From assembly GCA_905331475.1 (NCBI GenBank), contig CAJNYU010001987.1, positions 310,001 to 374,000 of the forward strand: a DNA stretch of 64,000 bases. Reading direction: 5' to 3'. The DNA comes from Rotaria socialis (lineage: Eukaryota > Rotifera > Eurotatoria > Philodinida > Philodinidae). The notes under the pieces are model-generated. The model was not told the origin of the DNA. It saw only the letters and a program-made list of their open reading frames with translations, and ran no database searches. How positions within the stretch are numbered: the stretch's first letter is position 1; the number at the start of each line of letters is the position of its first letter. Both the position numbers and the translations under genes were made by a program. This document shows positions 1-9,653 of the stretch, piece by piece.

Positions 1-1000
1 GAATTAGCCAGACTTGCCAACTATTAAAAACACTGTACCATAACCAGACTATTGACTTGAATAATCTGAACCGAGCCAAAGTTAAAATATGACATCCATA
101 TCGATATCAATACTTCAGTTTAACAATCATGCAATAGAAAAAAATGATCGTAGTTTTCGCGTTGAAATTATTTGCCAAATTGTTTAGTTGGACAATCTAA
201 ATGAAAGAAACATATGTGGATGCTAGCTATAAGTAAATATTTCCAATTAATAATCTACAACAATGAAAAAACGTATATACTGCTCAATGTAAAATGACTT
301 GAAATACCACTCGGTTGCAAAGTGATTTGTGCGAAGAAAAGAATTTTCGAAGTTAAATTTATCTTGAAGTGAAAGTTTATAGATAACACGCTACAACAAA
401 GAAAAAACGTTTTTATGTAAAACGCTGAGTTACCTGAAATATTCTTCAGTTCTTCAAGTTGAACGAAACAAAGCGTTTCAGATTTACATTTAGATTGACA
501 AGATTAGTTCTATCTAATAATTTACAATAGAGGAAAGAAGAATATACAGTAATCCCAAATATAGATTTATCTGAGATATTGTTAAGGTGAACGACTTGGG
601 TGAAAGAAGCTTTTTGAAAGTTGAATGAAACCTGAAGCGAGTATTTTGATCTAATAATATAAAACAAAGATATAGTTATAGTGTTAAGTGTAGAATTACC
701 TGAAATAATCTTGAATGAAATGACTTGAAAGAAATTTAACCCTTTCAATATACAATATAACTGCAAATATAAATCCATAGTAATCTATGGCAGAAGAAGA
801 AATAAATATAATTGTTGCAAGTAAAATTGTCTTATTTGTTCACCTCAAAGATTTGAAGAGCAATGTGAGTATTGAATGTAATTTGAGATAAATGTTTAAA
901 TTGGCTAATCTAAAACAGAAAAATAAAAATTGTCATTCAAAAGATGGAATTACCTGACAAATAGTTCCGTTGGACAACGTGCAAAAAAAACCAATGACAT
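1..1000 (-). repeat. Degenerate ~130-bp tandem array, possibly decayed repeat exons
   Basis: Eight similar blocks recur on the + strand, starting near 43, 174, 298, 433, 570, 699, 829 and 953 (spacing 124-137 bp). Best blocks begin CCTGAAATA or CCTGACAAA and are preceded by TTA, so on the minus strand each ends in CAG|GTAA, a splice-donor-like edge. About 60-80 nt further on, several blocks show CTAATAA, the complement of an acceptor-like TTATTAG. Read on the minus strand, block products share a rough pattern of spaced Leu/Phe ending in N-x-I-S, like one leucine-rich repeat per exon. Stops and a changed donor in block 570 indicate decay. It could instead be a diverged minisatellite with no coding past. 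No full gene can be assembled. Confidence 0.45.
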
Positions 1001-2076
1001 TGGCTCTAAATATACATTCATATAAACATTGAAATTGAAAAGTCTATAATGGATAGCTGAGATTGATAGTTTTAAGGATAAGCGTACATCATGGAGGATT
1101 GTGATGGCGAACTTAAAAGAAAATTACTTCAGTTTTTCAGTTGGAGGAACCTATTAGAGGTATATTACGAAACGTGTAAGGGTTTCATACGAAACTTGAC
1201 TCAACTTTGACTTTCACAAAAGTATGGTACAAAACCTCTGTCACTTCAGAACCTTATAAAACGATCGCACCGAACTTTTACTAGTACTAAACCTACAAAA
1301 GGTTTCGCAGGTTCATACCATAACTCTAAGGGTTTAATAAGGTACCACCAAACCTTAAAGGTGAGGATTAGACAAATATTGGATCGGTGGCATCAATGCT
1401 CGTTTCAAGCGGAAAATGACGTTCAGATCAAAAAGACTTAAAAATTAAACTTATGACACACACACTCAACAAAAAAACAGTAGCGAAAATATTCCGTCCT
1501 CAATAACGTCAAACCACTGTAAAAATGAATTTGCATCGGAAAAATGAAAAATCATTTTTCCCTTCGAAGAAAAATGCTATTGTGAATTATCTTTAGTAAG
1601 AATCTTGAGGGTGTGGGTGAATAATGGACCTGGGGTATGAGTAGCTTGTCAAAATCTCACCCTTATATTGACATCCATATTTGTAATCATTGCTTTCACA
1701 AATAAAGTAATGGTTACATTTTCATGATGTGTTCTATGGTAGTAAAGTTTAAGAAAACTCAATGAAAAGTTCTTCAAAAATTAATTTATCTTTAGAGAAT
1801 ATTTATCTTTTACGATAAAATATACATATCTGGTATTCTTGTTGAAGGCAGTATATCTAATGGCAACCTTTTTTCCTTTGGTAGAGAGAATAGCTTGCGA
1901 TATATCAACAGCAGCTGTAGAAACATCTTGAATTTTGAGAGTGAGATTTTCATTACCACCTCCAACTGCAAATTGGAGGAATTTTGGTCGATTTCCCTCA
2001 ACATGAACCGAAGCATACTTGGCAAAAAACATAGTGACCATCCCAGTGAAAAATAATCATAGAAAAAAACGGATAG

Positions 2077-2455
2077 GAACGCATTCATCAGAATAGCGAA
2101 AGCTATATTTTTCATGAAGAAAGCGTTCTATAAGTTGACGAATGTGTTCATTACTGAAAAGAACTCGTTCAACATCCAAGTGAACGCATTCTTCAACTTT
2201 CTATACTGTTATGGAATGTTTTCTTCCTAGTTCAAAAATCTTTCTTCATCAGAATAGAAAGTCTTCTAACCTGTTCCAGTCACTATGAGAATATTTTTTT
2301 CCTTCTATTTGGTAAAGGTCAGAATTAAGTTCCATTTTGAGGAGATCGTGTTCTCTTACGTTTTGTAACGGAATGCCTTAGAATGAACTTTTGGAAGTAA
2401 TGAACGCTTTCCAAATCATAAAACATCATTCTTGGAATGAAAAGAAAACGTTTTC
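2077..2455. repeat. Cluster of GAA-N4-TTC palindromes
   Basis: The motif GAA-N4-TTC occurs at 2077-2086, 2119-2128, 2140-2149, 2161-2170, 2182-2191, 2214-2223 and 2402-2411, and GAAAACGTTTTC lies at 2444-2455. Flanks are partly similar (GAACGCATTC followed by ATCA or TTCA), so the cluster may be a decayed short tandem repeat rather than a set of binding sites. The 10-nt form resembles inverted heat-shock-element half-sites but has a wider gap than the usual GAA-N2-TTC. Confidence 0.6.
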
Positions 2456-2492
2456 TAACATTCTACATTTTTCAAATGTATATACGTGTATC

Positions 2493-2511
2493 TATATATA
2501 TATATATATAT
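2493..2511. repeat. TA microsatellite
   Basis: Uninterrupted TA dinucleotides in a non-genic, AT-rich context. Confidence 0.9.
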
Positions 2512-3494
2512 TCATTTGATAAATATAAATACCAAAATTTATGCATAAAAACATATCTGTTTCGATATAAATACATTTGTAATTAATTATATTATATGTA
2601 CAAGATTAATTTTAATTTCGAGAAATAATAGAGCGGGCTAAGAATTTAAGAAACAAGTACATTTTGGCTGGGCCTCATACATGGATAATATAATCGTTCA
2701 TTTATGCCACATTTTTTTAGGTGCTAATAGTAGATGACTAGCATGTTGTTAGTTTCTGGGTCGAATAGCTAGTTTTAAAAACACATGGATGTGTCTTGTA
2801 CAGTTGATATGGAAAAAGGAATTTTATAATTTCTGTTTCGAATAATTTTCGAAAAAGCCGTCCTATAAATATTTGTCTAACCGATCTAATGTTTTATTTG
2901 AATATTATATTAAAATTTTAAATATATATATTCATATTTAAAAAAGAATACATATTAATCCGTACAGCAGATTTTTTCATATTAATATGTAAGCATAAAT
3001 TGTTTTAAAATATTTAGATAAACATTTTTTTATGTAATAATTGATTACTTTAATTTTAAAAACAATAGCCTAAAACTAAAATTTTAATCTTTTTTCTGTG
3101 AAATATGAAGGGAAATGAACGTTTAAAATGAAAATTTACATGTTTTGATTCTAATATTTTGTTGAACTCCAGTAGTATTTTCACTACACTAACTATCAGA
3201 CAAGATAGTTTAATAGCGTAAAAGCGTAGATAGGTCAGTACGAGCCAGCCCGAAACAGCGACAAGTAAAAGCTACGTAAATCAAATAGAATAATAAAATG
3301 TATAACAAATTCAAAACAGAGAAAAAAATGAATTCCAGGTAGCTAGGTAATTCTACAGAAAATACTTTTTATAGAATTGGTCGAGAAAAATTCTGTTAGA
3401 TGATAGAATTCGTTATCCAACATTTCCAAATGAGAACGGTATAGAACAGATTCCGAAAAGATGAAAAATTGTTTCTAAGAAAAAAAAACGTTTT

Positions 3495-3519
3495 GGGGTG
3501 TGGGAGGGGGGGGGGGGGG
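3495..3519 (+). repeat. G-run with G-quadruplex potential
   Basis: GGGG, then TGT, GGG, A and 14 consecutive G. This is a strong outlier in AT-rich DNA and could form a G-quadruplex. It contains one TGTGGG unit, like the reported bdelloid telomere repeat, but no array. Confidence 0.8.
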
Positions 3520-5186
3520 CAATATCAATAGTCGATTATAGCATACAGGTTAAAATCGTTATTTTGGAATTTGTTTAAACGAGAGAAAAAATGAAGAAAA
3601 CGGCCATAGCTAACAGTTTTCAAAAAGTAACTGCCTTGTTTGTACGCTTTTTCTAGAATCTGAATGCTTTTTTTCTACATAATCTTGAAATATCTGGCAT
3701 GTGTATAGAATTCGAATTAAAAGATTTCTCAAGAGGCTGAGTGTAGTACGTCAAATAGTAGTGTGGTGTGTATAGCAGGCGTATGTGTTTAAACAAAACA
3801 ATAAGCTATATCCAGAGTCTGAACAAAATTGACGGCAATCGGACATTTTGTGGCCTCTATCAAAATTAGCAAAGTCTTTCAGATATTAATCAGAATGTGT
3901 ATGCGTTTGTTAGTGTTCTGTTTAGTAGTATTGTGTGAATGTTGATATACATACTATTGTAATACAACATGTACCCGAAACAGTTGTTTGAAAAATACAA
4001 CTAAATGATCCATATGTATATTTTCTTGTTCGAAAAATTTCGTGTCATTTCTCATCTATATATGTATTTTTTCTTTTTGATATTTCTTTAGGACATTCTT
4101 TTTCTTTTCACACGTTGTTTTACTCTATTTCTTATCGTCGAACGTTACGCTATTCAAAATTTTTCTGCCTTTCCCGTCCGTATCATCAATAATTGTCATT
4201 TATTTCCATCAGAGTTGAAATTCATCTTTTTAATTCTGTCTGAGAAAACTTTTTCCCTTTTCAAAAAAAGAGACATGACCGGATTTCAAAGTTCAAATCA
4301 TGATAACACAACACCAGAGGAATACAAAGCAAGTAACTCAGTGAATACCGTTTGCTCTGGGAACTACTGTATACCGTAGGTATGAAGAGCAACTGGTCAC
4401 TTCTTCACTTATTACCAGACAACTTCAGTAATTATTTGAACATTCATAACCGCAAACTCAAACACAACCAGCCCACCAACAAATACCTAGTTAAACTCCC
4501 TAACTTCATTATAGTATCCTGTTTTCATAAAAGAATACGATATAGTAATGTAATTAAAACGAAACTGTCTTCTCTCGATACAGTACATTTATGTACACAA
4601 AAAAGTTAAATATTTATCTGACAAACAAAATTAATAACTAATTTCAAATGTTTTGATATATATTATTCATATTTATCGCTGCAAGAAAAGCAATGAGACG
4701 GACGACACAAACATGATTTGTCGATTAGTAAATTCAATATGTGATAAATGACAAACAATCTCGAGTAACAGTCACAATCAAGAGAGTTTACCATTCCATT
4801 TCATATTATGAATCTCATGGAGTTGAAGAACAGAATACCGGTAGATTTTCTTCCTGTGCGACCACTGTTTTCGTATTGTTCCAATAGTTCGTCTTGTTTT
4901 TTATTGACCAACGATTGGTATCGATATCTATTTTTTACTTTCATCTGCTTTGAAAAACAACAACGCGATCCCTCTGAGTAAATGCAAAGAATGATCACTA
5001 AAAACCATAGGATTGTAATTTTGGAACAAGTTGATTTATGCTTTAACAAAGTATGTATTGGATTTTCTAAATTATTCTTTATTAAAATTAGAAAAGAAAT
5101 ATATATCTACAATTTTGAGCACACGAAAACAAGCAAATCAAATGTGAATTCAAGCAATAAAGAACTGCATTAAGGCACAAAAAAAG

Positions 5187-6299
5187 TTAATGACGATTGG
5201 ATGATCCATGAAATGGTTTCGAAGGTGGTTGTAGAGCCGATGATGACGAAGCATCACTACCTGCATTTGATCGTACTGATGAAGCAGGTGATGGTGCCCG
5301 GCGTATTCTCGGTAATTCATTCTTATATGATCGATCTGTAAGAGGAGGTTCTTGTTCATCAGGAAGAGGTGATGCACGAGGTGAATATAATGGCGGTTCT
5401 TTACGTGTTGCGAACGAATGACGTCGCATTGCTGGTTGAACAGCGCGCTCTTGTTGTCTTGGTGTTGCTGGTGGACTTGGTTGCAATTGCGAACGACGTT
5501 CTCGTGCTCTGACAAGATCTGATGGATCTTCTGGGTGATGACGATCAATTTGAGCTGCACGACGTAATTGCATTTGTAATTTCAACCGATTGGTAAAAAA
5601 TACATGACGCCAACCACGTTCTTCAGCTAAATGAATTAAATCTTTATTTTCTAGAGCATGTTGCCCATAGTGATTTGTATAAAATATTCTCCAAAGATCA
5701 TTATTACGACACAGCGAACGAATTGATTTTGATACTAATGCTATTTGTGGAATATCTTCAAGATTTACAAATGAAAGAATACGTATTTGAATATTTGGTG
5801 GAAGACGTGCTATCCAATCATATTTTCCGGTAACTACATTTAAACAATAATCAAGTGTATTTTGACCAAAGAAACGGGACACTTCACGTCGAGCAATTTC
5901 ATCATAATAAAAATCTTCGTATGAATCCTTTTTTTCACTTGGATACATTGAACCATCAACATTTCGAAGTGTTATTTTCCACCAACGTAGAATTATCTTG
6001 AAAATAAATAAATTCAAATTTAAATAACAAAGTTCATCAAAATAATAATTATTAAAATAAACCTTATCTATTGTAATTTCTAGGCGACCGTAATCTTTCG
6101 ATGGAGCAGGAGCTTGACCATCACATTCAAATAGAATTCCATCATCACGTACAAGTTGTGATAAAAATGGATGAGCTTTGAGAAACTGACCCATATTACA
6201 TATTTGATCAGGATTATCATGATGATGATGCTTAGTTACAGCTGCAGCCTTTGAAGAAGAAGCACTTTTTGTATCACCTTTTTTTTTAGTACTCGCCAT
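5187..6299 (-). CDS. FBXO36: FBXO36-like F-box protein
   Basis: Likely substrate adaptor of an SCF ubiquitin ligase. Two coding exons, 6299-6063 and 5996-5187, give 348 aa. The start is the ATG at 6299; the in-frame upstream codons begin with TTG. The 66-nt intron (5997-6062) is GT-AG, a multiple of three and stop-free, so it could be missed as an intron. Evidence for FBXO36: PAPSKDYG near aa 64-71, RWWKITLR right after the intron, NTLDYCLNVVTGK, then an F-box at about aa 141-190 (LPPNIQIRILSFVNLEDI) and the family ending GWRHVFFTNRLKLQMQLR. It is longer than the vertebrate protein: a basic/Ser-Pro-rich disordered tail of about 120 aa and a His-containing N-terminus are added. It is head-to-head with the TOPBP1-like gene. 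Confidence 0.88.
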   Translation of the reverse strand: MASTKKKGDTKSASSSKAAAVTKHHHHDNPDQICNMGQFLKAHPFLSQLVRDDGILFECDGQAPAPSKDYGRLEITIDKVYFNNYYFDELCYLNLNLFIFKIILRWWKITLRNVDGSMYPSEKKDSYEDFYYDEIARREVSRFFGQNTLDYCLNVVTGKYDWIARLPPNIQIRILSFVNLEDIPQIALVSKSIRSLCRNNDLWRIFYTNHYGQHALENKDLIHLAEERGWRHVFFTNRLKLQMQLRRAAQIDRHHPEDPSDLVRARERRSQLQPSPPATPRQQERAVQPAMRRHSFATRKEPPLYSPRASPLPDEQEPPLTDRSYKNELPRIRRAPSPASSVRSNAGSDASSSSALQPPSKPFHGSSNRH

Positions 6300-6694
6300 G
6301 ATTGTAGTCAAATTTGAATGTGTTGCGACGCAGTGAACCTCCCTTGATCTATTTATTTACGTCTGACAACGCAAATAAAAACTAAACGTCGAAGAAGAAA
6401 AAAAAGAATCGTACTCTATACCTTCGACATGGATGGTGTGATGATTTCTGTTGTTTGGCAAAAAAGAAAAGAAAGAGAAGGAACTTTAGACATTCAAGAA
6501 TTGGATTGGATTTTTACTATTCTTCCATTCTATACTCGTTCATTCATTCATTCCAGATTTTTCTTTTTGACGCGTTTAAATTTAAACCAATGAAATTGAA
6601 ACCATTAGAGTTAGATATCGTGTCGCCAGTATCATTATCAAAACTAAAATTCGATAGTATTATAATCTTGTTTAAATTTTCAAAAATAGATACA
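6300..6694. promoter_or_regulatory. Shared divergent promoter region
   Basis: This 395-bp gap separates the FBXO36-like start (-) from the TOPBP1-like start (+), so it must hold both 5' ends. I see no clear TATA box; it is AT-rich with scattered purine runs. Confidence 0.5.
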
Positions 6695-9525
6695 ATGAGT
6701 ACAACGAAGAAAATGCCTATTTTTGTTTTACAACCTAATTCGATACATGCTCAATGGCAAGGAGAAAAATTGAATAGTGTCTTTCAAGTAAGGTTTTTCA
6801 AGACGCATTAATCACTGAATATTTTTTCTTATCAAGTTACTTGAATCAAGTAATTTTCATCCACATATGATTAATGAAGAAACAATGATGAATATGAAAG
6901 ATTTAAAAGGAAAAATGTTTGTTATCGAACCATTTTCCGGTCAATTATTTCAATATTTAAAACTTAATAAAGCTTGGTAAAAAAAAAAGAAAAGAAAAGA
7001 AATCATCTTAATTTTCATCGTTAAACTTAATTTTTTTATTCTTTTCTAAAACAACAAAAGGGTACTTGGCCCACAGTTAATTACAACTTGTGTTGATCAT
7101 AATATTACGATTCCATGTAGTTCCTATCCTCTTTATTCGCTTGCCATGCAATCATTAACTATTTGTTGTACGAATCTTCCAAATGTTGATCGTGTAAGAG
7201 AAGATGTTTCCCATACAAAACTCGAATTATATTGAGATTTAATAGGAGAAAATTCGTCGATCTATTGCTTACATGGGTGGTAAATTTCAAACAAATCTGA
7301 ATGCCAATGTCACTCATTTGGTATGTGGAGCTTGTGCAGCATCAGAAAAATATTTTGTAAGTTTCCGGGAAACCAAAGAGCTTTTTCCTTTTTAAATTTA
7401 TTTTAACGAAAGGTTGCTGTTGAAAACGGAATTCAAGTTATGATGCCCGAATGGGTTCCAAGTGTATTTACACTTTCAGGACAAAAGTAATGAGAAATAT
7501 TGACAGATAAATTTGTTTTATTCTTTTTATTATGTAGAACAGTAAAAGGGACCGATTCAACATTCGATCGTTTTAAATGCCCATTATTTTATAAATTTAT
7601 TATTTCACTATCAGGTTTTGTTGAAAGAGATCGTAATACACTTAAGCAATATGTTGAACGTGAAGGTGCAACATATTCACCAAATTTAATTAAAGATAAA
7701 TGTACTCATCTGATTTGTAAAGAACCAAACGGTAAAGTTTTACTAAAAAGAAAGAAAATTAATTGTTTATTTAATCAAATCTACTTGGGTTAGGTTCAAA
7801 ATTTGAACATGCTGTTAAATGGCGTATTCCAGTACTTAAACCTGAATGGATTTTTGAAAGTAGTGAAAAAGGTTCATGTCTTCGTTTAACGAATTTCTTA
7901 TGGCCAGCGCCAAGTATTGTTTCAATTAATAGCAAAGGTTTACTTTCTTTTATTTGTATACAGTGATTCTTATTTATAATTTCGATTTCTAGAGAATGAA
8001 AAACCTGTATCTATTGATACGATTGATTCATCAGCAAAAATTGTAGCAGTTGATCAACGACGTAAATCGACATCATTTTTAACAATCGAAGAAATGAATG
8101 ATCTTGAAGAACGTTTTGATAAATGGATGAATAATCGATCGAAAAAGATAATCGATGATTTCTTTGATGGTTTAAAGGTTTATTAACTCAACATAAAATA
8201 CAATTGACTAATCATTTGATTTTCATAGATATACTTAGGGCAGTTTTCTTCAACATTACGTATGCGTATACAAAAAATTCTTGATGGTGGATGTGCTGTT
8301 CGGTATAAACTAACTATTATTTATATCGAAATCATAGTGAATGTTACTTTTTTTCTCATAGATTCGATACACTTAATCCATCAGTAACACACATTATTCG
8401 AGGTAGTGAACCTGCATCAAACTATATTCAACTAGCTAGTATTGCTCCAAAGTAAATGCTCGGTTTGATCGTCATTTCAGTTCATAATGATGTTTTGTTT
8501 TTTCATTTCAGTGCTCATGTTGTTAATCCACAATGGTTATTGGATTGTTGTGAAAGAAATGAACTTCTACCTGAAATTGATTATTTGGTCGCGTCGGATC
8601 GAGATGAAAAGTAAAGTTTGATTAATTTAATTTTATGTAGCACAATTTGAATTGTGTTACATATCTTAGCAACAGATCCGATATATAAATGACTTTCTTA
8701 TTACATTTCTGTAGCACTAAGAACAAGAAATGAATCTTGAAATAGATAAAAGTCAAACAAACTATGCGATAAACTGCTAGATTGCGTGTTTGACATTTTC
8801 ATTCCGTAGGCATTCGGGTAACATATTTTTAATTTAGACAAGATTCTAATTCCAACCTAACCGAAGATAAAAAGAAAAATAGTAATTCTAATTTATCAAT
8901 GTCATCATCAGCATCACTAATGCGTCAACCAACTGGCAGTTTTAATGTAGATCAAACAGTGCTCGTATGTGATTGATTATCAACTGGACAAAGATAATAT
9001 CATTTATTATCATTTGATTAGCAGGATGATACTCCTCGTGTTCGTCGGACGCCCGCATCGGGCACATCAACACCTTCGATTATTCCTGAATATGCTCTTT
9101 CACCATTTTCGTTACTTAAACGTTATTCGAATGTTCCACGTCCACCTATTTTCGAACAAACATTAACTGATACACAAATTGATAGAATTAGCGAACAGTT
9201 GCCGCCAACAGAATCTCAAATGAATGTTGATAGATTAATGTCTGATATTGATATTTTAATGCCAACTTTACTTAATCAAAAACCATCAGCATCGTCATTA
9301 TCATCATTATCATCGAATATTGTTTCTACAGGATCATCATCTAGAATGAATATGATGCCTTCACGTTCATTTTTTCTTAGCCATCAAGCCAAGCTAACTG
9401 TCGATGAAGATTCAACATCTGATGTTAAAGTATCATGGATTGATGATTCAACAGAACAGGAACGTCTTCGACAATATCAATTACATAATCTAGACGAAAT
9501 GACACAATCTGATGATGCATATTAA
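6695..9525 (+). CDS. TOPBP1: Compact TOPBP1/Dpb11-like BRCT scaffold protein
   Basis: Scaffold for replication initiation and ATR checkpoint activation. Thirteen exons: 6695-6787, 6837-6976, 7061-7193, 7246-7356, 7413-7486, 7538-7731, 7794-7937, 7993-8177, 8229-8302, 8362-8451, 8512-8610, 8838-8964, 9022-9525; total 1968 nt, 655 aa. BRCT0 covers about aa 1-95, BRCT1 100-184 (THLVCG, SEKYF, PEWVPSVF), BRCT2 190-290 (FKCPLFYKF, GATYSPNL, CTHLICKEPNG, KPEWIFES) and BRCT3 about 345-445 (IYLGQFSS, VTHIIRG, VNPQWLLDCC). A SWIDDSTEQERLRQY stretch (W627) matches the ATR-activating-domain core of animal TopBP1. The protein ends 28 residues later, so BRCT4-8 of the vertebrate protein (about 1500 aa) are absent; the order resembles yeast Dpb11. 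It is followed after 112 nt by the acceptor of the Tudor gene. Confidence 0.85.
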
Positions 9526-9600
9526 ATCATACGTGTTTTCCTCTTTTCTTTTTTGTTCAGTATTCTTCGGTGTTATTTTCTTCTTGTATAAAAAGAAACA

Positions 9601-9606
9601 AATAAA
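9601..9606 (+). terminator. Poly(A) signal of the TOPBP1-like gene
   Basis: AATAAA lies 76 nt after the stop and 31 nt before the acceptor that precedes the Tudor gene, the spacing expected for coupled cleavage and trans-splicing in an operon. Confidence 0.5.
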
Positions 9607-9636
9607 ATAAAACACAATTTTCTTATTCTTAATTCT

Positions 9637-9638
9637 AG
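9637..9638 (+). other. Acceptor AG before the Tudor gene (predicted spliced-leader site)
   Basis: A pyrimidine-rich run ending TTCTAG sits 15 nt upstream of the ATG at 9654. The gap to the preceding stop is only 112 nt, leaving little room for a separate promoter and 5' exon. Confidence 0.45.
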
Positions 9639-9653
9639 ATTCCAGTTAAAATC

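Larger units (their letters stand above)
1001..5186. other. Gene-free stretch
   Basis: No ORF here has an exon-like chain, a recognisable domain or a credible start. Within it are a short block with GTAC-N-AAACCT-like motifs (about 1226-1360), the GAA-N4-TTC cluster, a TA microsatellite and a G-run, listed separately. A minus-strand frame at 1781-2041, and an overlapping frame to 2115 that starts with a hydrophobic signal-like stretch, look mildly protein-like but are in different frames. Confidence 0.6.

Noticed and set aside
1..1000. CRISPR-like array
   Set aside because: Period is regular but units are diverged throughout, with no identical repeats and unique spacers; the DNA is eukaryotic.
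1226..1360. Recurring GTAC-N-AAACCT motifs and AAGGTTT
   Set aside because: Three loose copies, no consistent unit length or inverted ends; may be chance.
4352..4609. 85-codon plus-strand ORF
   Set aside because: No domain, no exon partner; typical chance ORF for the region.
4801..5049. Minus-strand 82-codon frame with a hydrophobic start and GR/RK pairs, like a neuropeptide precursor
   Set aside because: The frame starts with TTG; the first in-frame ATG lies after the hydrophobic stretch, and no peptide repeats or partner exon are evident.
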